DNA of 8,085 bases from Thioalkalivibrio sp. (GCA_003550945.1 PULL01000074.1:1-8085), one strand, 5' to 3'; shown: positions 1 to 7,431, counted from the first letter of the stretch. Notes: generated by a model from the letters alone, not told the origin. Translations and numbers: made by a program.

Positions 1-5
1 CCCGG

Positions 6-31
6 CCCCTCTCCCGCACTCGGGAGAGGGG
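6..31. repeat. REP-like perfect hairpin
   Basis: An 11-bp perfect inverted repeat, CCCCTCTCCCG (6-16) and CGGGAGAGGGG (21-31), flanks a 4-base loop. No T-run follows on either side, so it is not a standard intrinsic terminator. The CTCTCCCG/CGGGAGAG core is the type seen in repetitive extragenic palindromes scattered through many GC-rich proteobacterial genomes. Its multicopy status cannot be seen from this window; a similar but degenerate palindrome lies at 5772-5791. Confidence 0.6.
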
Positions 32-67
32 AGAGATCCACGGCTTTCTCGCCGAAAACGGGTTCGC

Positions 68-106
68 TTGCGGTAACGGGATTGCTCGGGGACAATCCCT
101 CCGCAA
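68..106. promoter_or_regulatory. Two-part inverted repeat upstream of the lipoprotein gene
   Basis: The outer arms TTGCGG (68-73) and CCGCAA (101-106) enclose the inner arms GGGATTG (78-84) and CAATCCC (93-99). There is an 8-base loop and an asymmetric internal loop (TAAC opposite a single T). Thirteen base pairs in all could fold in DNA or RNA. No T-run follows, so it is unlikely to be an intrinsic terminator. It ends 43 bases before the lipoprotein ATG and could be a structured 5' leader or an operator. A weak sigma70-like pair (TTGCGG, 17 bases, GACAAT at 91-96) lies inside the repeat, but I give it little weight. Confidence 0.4.
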
Positions 107-149
107 CCTAGCGCCCCGCACGCCACCCATACCCCCGAGGCGATCCTGC

Positions 150-785
150 ATGAACCGCATCAAACTTGGCCTGCTGCTCGTTCTTCTGTCCCTGTTCACG
201 CTGACCGCCTGCTCACCGGAGGACTCGGCCCAGACCACCGCCCCGGCGCAGCCGGCTCCCACTGCCGAAGCCACCGCGCCGGCAGCACCCGAGCCCGCCC
301 CGTCAGGGCAGGATTCCGTCGCGGGACTGTCCTGGAGCGTGCCCGGCGGCTGGACCCCGCAGGCGCAGCGGCCGATGCGAGTCGCCACCTACCACACGCC
401 GCCAGCCCACGGTGACACCGACCCGGGCGAAGTGGCAGTGTTCTATTTCGGCCCTCAGGAAGGCGGCACGGTCGAAGCCAACGTGAACCGCTGGTTCGGC
501 CAGTTCGACCAGGACGACGGGCGTCCTACCAGCGAAGTCGCTGAACGCGAGACCATCGAGGTGGACACCATGCGGGTGACGCTGGTCCGTGCCAGTGGCA
601 CCTACAACGCCGCGGCCGGCCCGATGGCCCCCAGGGCCGATCTCCGCCCCGACTATCGACTGATCGGCGCGATTGCCGAAGGCCCGGAGGGTGCGGTTTT
701 CTTCAAGTTCACCGGACCGGACCGCACGGTGCTCGAACAGGCGGCGAACTTCGACCTTCTTGTCGGCTCGCTTGCTCGCGACTGA
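150..785 (+). CDS. Lipoprotein with conserved domain of unknown function
   Basis: The 211-residue product starts with a lipoprotein signal peptide: Lys/Arg near the N-terminus, a Leu-rich core, and the lipobox LTAC with the modified Cys at residue 21. Ser at +2 predicts outer-membrane sorting under the E. coli rule. A flexible Ala/Pro/Thr linker (about 23-52) leads to a globular domain (about 55-211). This domain contains WSVPGGW, the segment EVAVFYFG (94-101), NVNRWFGQF (111-119) and GPEGAVFFKFTGP (178-190). I associate this pattern with an uncharacterised domain family and cannot assign a reaction. The start is supported by GAGG at 137-140, nine bases before the ATG. The gene reads in the same direction as the cytochrome cluster, 140 bases upstream of its ATG, with no clear terminator between. 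It may therefore be co-transcribed and may be an outer-membrane partner of that cluster. The product has no haem motif and only one cysteine. Confidence 0.85.
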   Translation: MNRIKLGLLLVLLSLFTLTACSPEDSAQTTAPAQPAPTAEATAPAAPEPAPSGQDSVAGLSWSVPGGWTPQAQRPMRVATYHTPPAHGDTDPGEVAVFYFGPQEGGTVEANVNRWFGQFDQDDGRPTSEVAERETIEVDTMRVTLVRASGTYNAAAGPMAPRADLRPDYRLIGAIAEGPEGAVFFKFTGPDRTVLEQAANFDLLVGSLARD

Positions 786-828
786 CGGATTTCCGGGACC
801 ACCCCTCGACTCGGCATTCCTCGGCCAA

Positions 829-857
829 TTGACGTACCCAGCGTAGGGGGATAAGTT
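829..857 (+). promoter_or_regulatory. Candidate sigma70 promoter for the cytochrome operon
   Basis: TTGACG (829-834, five of six matches to the -35 consensus) is followed after 17 bases by TAAGTT (852-857), a poor -10 with three matches. Transcription would begin near 864, just ahead of the hairpin at 867-887. The position in the gap between the lipoprotein and cytochrome genes fits. It is a consensus match only and is not shown to be active. Confidence 0.3.
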
Positions 858-866
858 CCCTTTGGA

Positions 867-887
867 GGGCCGGGCATTGCCCGGCCC
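867..887. promoter_or_regulatory. Leader hairpin before the cytochrome gene
   Basis: A 9-bp perfect GC-rich inverted repeat, GGGCCGGGC (867-875) and GCCCGGCCC (879-887), has a 3-base ATT loop. No U-run follows, so it is not a classic terminator. It lies 38 bases before the ATG at 926. It overlaps the only Shine-Dalgarno-like GGAGG in the leader (864-868). If transcribed, it could shape ribosome access or mRNA stability at the start of the operon. Confidence 0.5.
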
Positions 888-925
888 AGCAGCCCCCGGG
901 CTTCGGCGTGTTGCAGTACATCCCC

Positions 926-3802
926 ATGGCCGGCAGCGATCATCCGAGAGACGGACCATTCGAAACAGGCAGGCAGCGGCGCCGCTCGCCCGTGCTCGGA
1001 CCCCGGCTACGTCCGCTGCTGACCCTGCTGTTCCTGCTGTTTGCGCTGCTGGCCGTCAACTCGCTTTACCTGGCCACGATCACGGTCGCGGAAGCCGTGT
1101 CCGGCGAAACCCTGCAGGGCTACGTCTACCTCGTGATGGTGCTGGTGCACCTTGCGCTCGGTCTGCTGCTGATTCCCGTCTTCCTGGTCTTTGTCGGCGG
1201 GCATCTGCGGCGCGCGTGGCACCGGCGCAATCGTTACGCGATTGGCGCCGGCATCGCGCTGATGCTGACCGGAATTCTGCTGGTGGTGTCCGGCCTGATG
1301 CTCGTGCGCTTCGACTTCCTCGCGGTCCACCACCCCGCCGCGCGCGATGTCTTCTACTGGCTGCATGTCGCCGCGCCGCTGGCAGCCGTTTGGCTGTTCG
1401 TTCTGCACCGCCTCGCGGGTCCGCCGCTGCGCTGGCAGCAGGCCCCGCGCTGGGCTCTGCTGGTGCTGATCACCGGGGGCGGGATGGCTGGCCTGCACCT
1501 GTACCATGCGCCTGACACCGCATCGGGTGCGGTGGCCACATTCGAACCGGCGCTGACCCGCGTCGCGCTCTCCGGTGGCGAGACGACCCTGCCGCCCGAG
1601 CGGCTGATGCGGGACGCGTTCTGCGCCGAATGTCATGCGGATATTGCCGAGCAGCACGCAGCGAGCATGCACCGGCTCAGTTCCTTCAACAACCCGGTCT
1701 ACCGCTTCAGCGTGGAGGAAACCCGCGAAGTCGTGCTCGCTCGGGACGGCGACGTTAAGGCCGCGCGTTTCTGTGCCGGGTGTCATGATCCCCTGCCACT
1801 CTACTCCGGTGCCTTCGACCAGCCGGACTACGATCCCGATTCCGACCCGGCCGCAGACGCCGGCATCACCTGCCTGGTCTGTCACGCAATCACCGAGGTC
1901 AACAGCCCGAAGGGCAACGCCGACTTCACGCTCGTGGACCCGCCGCGCTACCCCTTCGAGGACGTTCCAAACCAGTGGCTCGCAGCGATCGGGCGGCAGC
2001 TGATCCGGGCGAAGCCCGCGTTTCACAAGCGCACCATGCTCCAGCCGCTGCACCAGACCCCCGAATTCTGCAGCACCTGTCACAAGGTCAGCATCCCGCC
2101 GGAACTGAACCACTACCGTTGGCTGCGCGGGCAAGACCACTACGGCACCTTCCTGGCCAGTGGCGTGTCCGGGCATCGCGTTGACGCGTTCTACTACCCG
2201 GAGCGGGCACAAACGAACTGCAACGGCTGTCACATGCCCTTCGCGGCCTCGCGGGACCCGGCCGCCCGGCTGTTTCCCGGCCAGGGCGTGGGCGTTCACA
2301 GCCATCGTTTTGCGGCCGCCAACACCGCGATCCCCTGGATGCTCGGAATGGATCCCGCCGAGGTGGAGCAGCGTCAGCGTTTCCTGAAAGACGGGGTGGT
2401 TCGGCTCGACCTGTTCGGAATCAAGGAGGACGGACGCATCGACGGTGCATTGCACGCGCCACTGCGCCCGGGGCTACCCGTGCTCGAGCCCGGGCGCGAA
2501 TACCTGCTCGAGACGGTGCTGCGCACCACGGGAATCGGCCACCCGCTGACCCAGGGGACGACCGATTCCAATGAACTCTGGCTGGATGTAACCCTCCGGG
2601 ACGGCGAACGCGTGATCGGTCGAAGTGGCGCGTTGGACGAGGAAGGCGACGTCGATCCCTGGGCCCACTTCGTGAACGCCTACGTGCTGGACCGCCACGG
2701 CAACCGGATCGACCGGCGCAACGTGCAGGACATCTTCGTCGCGCTGTACGACCACCAGGTGCCTCCTGGCTCTGCAGCGCTGGTGCAATATCGCTTTGCC
2801 GTGCCTGAAGACGCCCGGGGACCGCTGGTGATCGAAGCCGCGCTGCGCTATCGCAAGTTCGATACGCGCATCATGCGTCACGTGCTCGGCGAATCGTTCA
2901 CCCGCAACACTCTGCCGATCACCACCATGGCGGAGGACCGTCTGGAACTTGCAATCGCCGGGGGGCCGGAAGTCCCCGCGCAGAATCGCGACCTGCCTGT
3001 CTGGGAACGCTGGAACGACTACGGGATCGGACTGCTGCGTACCGGCGACCGCAACGCCGGCCGCGGACAGCTGCGCCAGGCCGAGGCCGCATTCCGGGAG
3101 GTCGAAGCACTGGGACGACCCGACGGGCCGATGAACCTCGCACGCGTGTATTTCCGCGAGGGCCGGCTCGACGACGCCGCGGAGGCTTTGGCCCGTGCGC
3201 GGGACGCCGGCGCAGCATCCTGGACGCTCGCCTGGTACGCCGCGCTGGTGGACCGTGAATACGGCCGACTCGCCGCGGCCTCCGAACGGCTGGAGAACCT
3301 GATGCAGACTCGTTTCCAGGAAGCACGCGACCGCGGTTTCGACTTCTCGCGCGATCTGCGGGTGCCGCATCTGCTGGGGCGTACGCTCTTTGAACAGGCG
3401 CGGGCGGCCCGCGGTGAGGCCCGTGCGTCGGAACGTGAAGCGCTGCTGCAGCGGGCGGTCGAAGCACTGGAAGCGGCGCTTGCGATCGACCCCGAGTCCG
3501 CCGTGGTCCACCACACGCTCTCGCAAGTGCGCGACCTTCAAGGTGATCGCACGGCCGCTGCTTACCACCGTGCCGCCCACGATCGCTACCGCATCGACGA
3601 TCTGGCGGTGGCCACTGCCGTCGCCCGGCACCGGGCCGCGAACCCGCCCGCCAATCATGCAGCAGAGGCCGTCACCCTGTACGATCTGCGGCCGCCGCCA
3701 GGTACGCATCAGGCCACGCCCCAGCAAAACGCCGACTTCGCCGCCAAGGCCGCTCCGGGTCGGCCAGAACCCGTCCTCACGGTCGATGGGTACCGTCGGT
3801 AA
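926..3802 (+). CDS. Membrane-bound pentahaem cytochrome c with TPR domain
   Basis: The product has 958 residues from the ATG at 926; an in-frame GTG at 908 would add six, and neither start has a good ribosome site. Five hydrophobic helices lie at about 28-54, 65-91, 104-128, 142-162 and 176-192. Arg-rich loops at 95-103 and 162-175 put the N-terminus in the cytoplasm and the rest in the periplasm. Five CXXCH haem c motifs follow: CAECH (233), CAGCH (283), CLVCH (316), CSTCH (382) and CNGCH (432). All ten cysteines of the protein lie in these motifs. The spacing resembles the cytochrome c554-type multihaem fold. His75 and His147 in helices 2 and 4 could hold a b haem. Residues about 490-680 form a beta-rich domain with a conserved-looking GIGHPLTQG and DPWAHFVNAYVLDR. 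TPR helix pairs occupy about 693-885. The likely role is periplasmic electron transfer, perhaps from quinol; the substrate is unknown. It is not NrfA, because there is no CXXCK motif. Confidence 0.85.
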   Translation: MAGSDHPRDGPFETGRQRRRSPVLGPRLRPLLTLLFLLFALLAVNSLYLATITVAEAVSGETLQGYVYLVMVLVHLALGLLLIPVFLVFVGGHLRRAWHRRNRYAIGAGIALMLTGILLVVSGLMLVRFDFLAVHHPAARDVFYWLHVAAPLAAVWLFVLHRLAGPPLRWQQAPRWALLVLITGGGMAGLHLYHAPDTASGAVATFEPALTRVALSGGETTLPPERLMRDAFCAECHADIAEQHAASMHRLSSFNNPVYRFSVEETREVVLARDGDVKAARFCAGCHDPLPLYSGAFDQPDYDPDSDPAADAGITCLVCHAITEVNSPKGNADFTLVDPPRYPFEDVPNQWLAAIGRQLIRAKPAFHKRTMLQPLHQTPEFCSTCHKVSIPPELNHYRWLRGQDHYGTFLASGVSGHRVDAFYYPERAQTNCNGCHMPFAASRDPAARLFPGQGVGVHSHRFAAANTAIPWMLGMDPAEVEQRQRFLKDGVVRLDLFGIKEDGRIDGALHAPLRPGLPVLEPGREYLLETVLRTTGIGHPLTQGTTDSNELWLDVTLRDGERVIGRSGALDEEGDVDPWAHFVNAYVLDRHGNRIDRRNVQDIFVALYDHQVPPGSAALVQYRFAVPEDARGPLVIEAALRYRKFDTRIMRHVLGESFTRNTLPITTMAEDRLELAIAGGPEVPAQNRDLPVWERWNDYGIGLLRTGDRNAGRGQLRQAEAAFREVEALGRPDGPMNLARVYFREGRLDDAAEALARARDAGAASWTLAWYAALVDREYGRLAAASERLENLMQTRFQEARDRGFDFSRDLRVPHLLGRTLFEQARAARGEARASEREALLQRAVEALEAALAIDPESAVVHHTLSQVRDLQGDRTAAAYHRAAHDRYRIDDLAVATAVARHRAANPPANHAAEAVTLYDLRPPPGTHQATPQQNADFAAKAAPGRPEPVLTVDGYRR

Positions 3803-3822
3803 CCCCGGGAGGCCTTGCAGCC

Positions 3823-5673
3823 ATGAACGAACGCAGAAACGAACCGCCCACGTTGGACGAACTCAGCGCCGATGCCCGCGTGGCCCGGATCTTCCGCCGA
3901 TCGGCGATCGGGGCGGGCCTGGTGACCGTGATCGCTGCCGGGGGACTGCTCAGCTGGTGGTGGCTGGAGCGTGATACGCCGGTGCCCATCGAAGAGGTGA
4001 CGATCCTCGCACCGGCGCCGCTGTTTACCGGGGAGCCCGAGACAGCTCCCCCGCTCCGGTTCACCGATGTCACCGAGGCTTCGGGAATCGACTTCATCCA
4101 CGTGAACGGCGCCTACGGCGAGCGTCTGCTGCCCGAAACCATTGGCTCGGGCGTGGCCGTGTTCGACTTCAACAACAGCGGGCACCAGGACATCCTGCTG
4201 GTGAACTCGACCTGGTGGCCGGGCCACGAGGCCGGCGAGCCGACCCGCCTGACGCTGTATCGGAACGACGGCACCGGCCATTTCACCGACGTGACCGAGG
4301 AGGTCGGCCTGGACGTCGAGCTCTACGGTATGGGCGTAGCGGTCGGCGACTACGACAACGATGGCTGGGTCGACGTGTTCATCACCGCGGTTGGAAAGAA
4401 CCGCCTGTTCCGCAACGAACAAGGGCGTTTCCGCGACGTCACAGACGAAGCCGGGGTCGGCGGCCTGGAGCGCGACTGGTCTACCGCCGCCGCGTTCTTC
4501 GACTCCAACAACAACGGCCTGCTGGATCTCTACGTGGGCAACTACGTCGAGTGGTCGCCGGAGATCGATCTCGAGATCGACTTCCGCCTGACGGGACTCG
4601 GTCGCGCCTACGGCGCCCCGAATCACTTCAACGGAGTGCACGGCCATCTATACCGGAACAACGGCGACGGGACCTTCAGCGATGTTTCCGCCGAGGCCGG
4701 CATCCGTGTGGTGGAACCCGCGACGGGACGTGCGGTGGGCAAGGCGCTGGGCGTGGTGCTGGTCGACTACGACAACGACGGCTGGATGGATTTCGTGGTC
4801 GCGAATGACACCGTCCGCAATTTCCTGTTTCGCAACCGTGGCGACGGGACGTTCGAGGAGATCGGTGCGCTGGAGGGCGTGGCCTTCGACCGCGACGGAC
4901 GCGCGACAGGCGCGATGGGAATCGATGCCGGCTGGTTCCGCAATGACGACGACATCGGGATCGCGATCGGCAACTTCGCGAACGAGCCCAGTTCACTGTA
5001 TGTGACCGCGGATGGACAACCGCCTTTCGCCGACGAAGCGATGATCGACGGCATCGCCGGACCGACCCGGCTGGCGCTGACCTTTGGCGTGCTGTTTCTC
5101 GATGTCGACCTGAACGGACGGCTGGACCTGATCCAGGCGAACGGACACCTCGAGCACGAAATCAACACCGTGCAGCCCAGCCAGCATTACGAACAGCCGG
5201 GACAGCTGTTCTGGAACTGCGGCGAGGACTGCCCGACCCGCTTCACCGAAATCCGCGATACCGGCGATCTCGCGGTGCCGATGGTCGGGCGTGCGATGGC
5301 CTACGGCGACTTCGACGGGGATGGCGATCTCGACCTGATCGTGACCCAGAACGGCCGTGCCGCCGTGCTGCTTCGCAACGACCAGGACCGGGGCCACAAC
5401 TGGCTGCGGGTGCGCCTGATCGGTACGCAGTCGAACCGCGACGCGATCGGCGCGGTGGTCACGCTCACGGCCGATGGCGTCACCCAGCGCCGCATGGTGT
5501 CGCCGACGCGCAGCTACCTCTCCCAGGTCGAATTGCCCGTTACCTTCGGCCTGGGCAACCTCACCGCAGCAGAGGTCGACGGGCTGGAGATCCGCTGGCC
5601 CAGCGGTTTGGTTCAGCAAGTCGAGGTGACTGCGCTCAATCAGCTGCTGACCGTCGAGGAGCCCAAGCCATGA
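3823..5673 (+). CDS. CRTAC1-family FG-GAP/VCBS propeller protein with ASPIC/UnbV domain
   Basis: The 616-residue product has an uncleaved-looking N-terminal anchor: Arg-rich residues 1-27, then a hydrophobic helix at about 28-48 ending in WWW. The remainder is placed in the periplasm. FG-GAP/VCBS-type repeats carry Ca-binding Asp/Asn-Gly loops at about 115-123, 176-184, 227-235, 315-323, 427-435 and 496-504, the arrangement of an integrin-alpha-like beta-propeller. The C-terminal ASPIC/UnbV domain (about 538-610) shows NRDAIGAVV, SYLSQ, FGLG and IRWPSG. The only two cysteines form NCGEDC (466 and 470), inserted in a propeller loop. No catalytic residues are recognised, so a binding or scaffold role is likely. 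GGAGG at 3808-3812 lies ten bases before the ATG. The gene begins 20 bases after the cytochrome stop and overlaps the next gene by four bases. This argues for a shared operon and a physical partnership. Confidence 0.9.
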   Translation: MNERRNEPPTLDELSADARVARIFRRSAIGAGLVTVIAAGGLLSWWWLERDTPVPIEEVTILAPAPLFTGEPETAPPLRFTDVTEASGIDFIHVNGAYGERLLPETIGSGVAVFDFNNSGHQDILLVNSTWWPGHEAGEPTRLTLYRNDGTGHFTDVTEEVGLDVELYGMGVAVGDYDNDGWVDVFITAVGKNRLFRNEQGRFRDVTDEAGVGGLERDWSTAAAFFDSNNNGLLDLYVGNYVEWSPEIDLEIDFRLTGLGRAYGAPNHFNGVHGHLYRNNGDGTFSDVSAEAGIRVVEPATGRAVGKALGVVLVDYDNDGWMDFVVANDTVRNFLFRNRGDGTFEEIGALEGVAFDRDGRATGAMGIDAGWFRNDDDIGIAIGNFANEPSSLYVTADGQPPFADEAMIDGIAGPTRLALTFGVLFLDVDLNGRLDLIQANGHLEHEINTVQPSQHYEQPGQLFWNCGEDCPTRFTEIRDTGDLAVPMVGRAMAYGDFDGDGDLDLIVTQNGRAAVLLRNDQDRGHNWLRVRLIGTQSNRDAIGAVVTLTADGVTQRRMVSPTRSYLSQVELPVTFGLGNLTAAEVDGLEIRWPSGLVQQVEVTALNQLLTVEEPKP

Positions 5674-7424
5674 ACCTTCGCCTGCCTTCGCTGCCAGCGT
5701 TTCTCCTCCTCTCCGGCCTCGCCCTGGCTGCCATGCCCTGCGCAGCGGCCACGCAGGCTGAAAATCTCCTTCCCCCGCCCGCGGGCGAGGGTCGCGACGG
5801 GGGTCCGGCGCCGGGCACGGACGACCCTCTGCTGGTGCCGCCCGAAATCGGCCCCGGACTCGTGGCCGTGCCGGACCTGGATCTCTCCGGAGCCGAGGCG
5901 CGGGCACGCGAGGCGATCCAGGCCGCCCGTCAGGCCGTGCGTGACGTCGCCAGCGGCCCCGAGGTGGTACCGGCCGATCTGGCCGAGACCTACGGCCGGC
6001 TGGGCGGTCTGTATCACGTCCACGACATTCCCGCCGGGGCTTCGGCTGCCTACCGGAACGCGCGGACGCTGGATCCCGGGCATTTCCGCTGGGCGTATCT
6101 CGACGGCTGGCTGGCCCAGGGGGTCGGTCGGCTGGAGGACGCGCTGGCAGCGTATCAGGCTGCTCGGGCGATCGATCCGGACTATCGGCCGCTCGACCTG
6201 CGCGAGGGTGAGGTGCTGGCGGAGCTGAACCGACCCGCGGAGGCGCTGCAACGACTCGAGGCCGCCGTGGATGAACCCGGGCTCGAAGCGGCCGCGGCGT
6301 TCCGCCTGGGCCAGATCGCACTGCAGCGTCGGGATTTCGAAAAAGCGGAGGTCTGGCTGCGGCGCTCCCTGCAGGCGGATCCGGACGCCGACATGGTCTA
6401 CGGTCCGCTGGCGCAGGCGTTGCGCAGCCTTGGGGACATCGAGGGGGCTCGCGCAGCGCTGGCCCGCCAGGGAGACCGGGCGCCCTTCGTCGAGGACGCG
6501 ATGGTGCGCGAACTCGAAGACCTGGACACCGGCGCACGCCGGCATTTCCTGCAGGGTCTGCTCGCGGTCCGCGACAATCGATTCGAAGCTGGTGCAGAGG
6601 CGTTTTTGCGTGGCATTGCCGAAGATCCCGACAACGCGCATGCGCGCATCAGCCTCGCGCGCGCGCTTTATCTGGCCGGGGATCCCGCGGCGTCCAGGGA
6701 GCAGTTGACCGGGGTCCTCGAGCGGGAACCCGAGAACCCACTGGCGCTGTTTCTGCGAGCGGTTCTGCACGACGCCGAGGGTGACACCGACCGCGCCCGC
6801 GCGGGCTACGAGTCGGTGCTGCAACTCAGGCCGGGCCATACCGGCGCCGCCCACCAACTCGGCATGCTGGCGTTCCGGCAGGGGCAGTGGGCAGAAGCGG
6901 CGTCACTGCTCGGCCAGGCAGGTGAGGCGATTCCGGACAACGTGCTGGCACGGGTTCTTGCGGTCGTGGCAGCCGCGCGTGCCGACGGCGAATCCGTGGA
7001 ACTGGCATCGGCTCTCGACGCAATCGCCGGGAGCCTCCCGCACAACCCGCTGCCCCGTTATGCACTGAGCCGTATGCTGAGCGCTTCCGTGGATCCGGCG
7101 ACCCGGGACCCAATGAGAGGGTTGGAACTGGCCAAGAACCTGGTCCTGCAGAGCCCGATACCACCGGTGTACGAAGCGCTAGCGCTCGCACATGCGGCCA
7201 ACGGCGACACGGCGGGCGCTCACGCGGCACTGGAACAGGCCGCGACCGCGTACCGCCGCAGCGGCGCTCTGTTTCTCCTTCCCCGGATCGAAAACCAGCA
7301 GCGCCGCCTCGCTGCAGGCCAGTTGCCCGCCGAGGCGTGGCCCGAGGACGACCCCGTACTCAACGCTCCGCCCGCGGAGGCCCGGGGCGTCTTCCAGGAG
7401 TACCCGACGCCCCGTCCGTTCTGA
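5670..7424 (+). CDS. Exported tetratricopeptide-repeat protein
   Basis: The 584-residue product starts with a signal peptide (about 1-27, hydrophobic core 9-22, Ala-rich end at AAAT). The Cys at 24 follows MP and does not form a lipobox, so signal peptidase I cleavage is more likely. A Pro/Gly-rich linker (about 31-60) precedes roughly ten TPR-like helix pairs, at about 104-135, 139-169, 172-201, 205-238, 241-270, 288-320, 323-354, 357-388, 391-422 and 498-530. A Pro-rich tail runs from about 553. TPR solenoids bind other proteins, and no enzymatic or haem motif is present. The inferred role is a periplasmic scaffold or assembly factor for the cytochrome and propeller proteins encoded just upstream. 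The ATG overlaps the preceding stop (ATGA), and GAGGAG at 5656-5661 lies eight bases before it, indicating translational coupling. The linker is encoded across a REP-like palindrome. Confidence 0.85.
   Translation: MNLRLPSLPAFLLLSGLALAAMPCAAATQAENLLPPPAGEGRDGGPAPGTDDPLLVPPEIGPGLVAVPDLDLSGAEARAREAIQAARQAVRDVASGPEVVPADLAETYGRLGGLYHVHDIPAGASAAYRNARTLDPGHFRWAYLDGWLAQGVGRLEDALAAYQAARAIDPDYRPLDLREGEVLAELNRPAEALQRLEAAVDEPGLEAAAAFRLGQIALQRRDFEKAEVWLRRSLQADPDADMVYGPLAQALRSLGDIEGARAALARQGDRAPFVEDAMVRELEDLDTGARRHFLQGLLAVRDNRFEAGAEAFLRGIAEDPDNAHARISLARALYLAGDPAASREQLTGVLEREPENPLALFLRAVLHDAEGDTDRARAGYESVLQLRPGHTGAAHQLGMLAFRQGQWAEAASLLGQAGEAIPDNVLARVLAVVAAARADGESVELASALDAIAGSLPHNPLPRYALSRMLSASVDPATRDPMRGLELAKNLVLQSPIPPVYEALALAHAANGDTAGAHAALEQAATAYRRSGALFLLPRIENQQRRLAAGQLPAEAWPEDDPVLNAPPAEARGVFQEYPTPRPF
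5772..5791. repeat. REP-like palindrome inside the TPR gene
   Basis: CCCCCGCCCG (5772-5781) is followed directly by CGGGCGAGGG (5782-5791), arms that pair at nine of ten positions. It encodes part of the linker reading LLPPPAGEGRDGG just after the signal peptide. Peptides of this kind (PPAGEG) are typical when repetitive extragenic palindromes are translated. This is therefore probably a decayed REP-type element captured in the coding sequence; copy number elsewhere is unknown. Confidence 0.4.
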
Positions 7425-7431
7425 AACCCAC

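Noticed and set aside
303..959. Long minus-strand open frame opposite the lipoprotein gene
   Set aside because: It is a GC-rich shadow: the residues are Arg/Gly/Pro-rich without domain features, while the plus strand encodes a clear lipoprotein with a ribosome site.
1007..2455. Minus-strand open frame of 482 codons opposite the cytochrome
   Set aside because: The plus strand shows five CXXCH motifs and membrane helices in one continuous frame; the antisense frame has no recognisable domain.
926..3802. Nitrite reductase NrfA, octahaem reductase or reaction-centre cytochrome identity
   Set aside because: There is no CXXCK motif, only five haem sites, a polytopic N-terminus and a TPR tail, none of which fit those families.
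5670..5760. Lipoprotein signal at Cys24 of the TPR protein
   Set aside because: The residues before the Cys are AMP, which do not match the lipobox; an Ala-rich signal peptidase I site follows.
4993..6857. Long minus-strand open frames (4993-6537 and 5640-6857) opposite the propeller and TPR genes
   Set aside because: They overlap well-supported plus-strand genes, have low-complexity Arg/Pro-rich or featureless translations, and lack ribosome sites.
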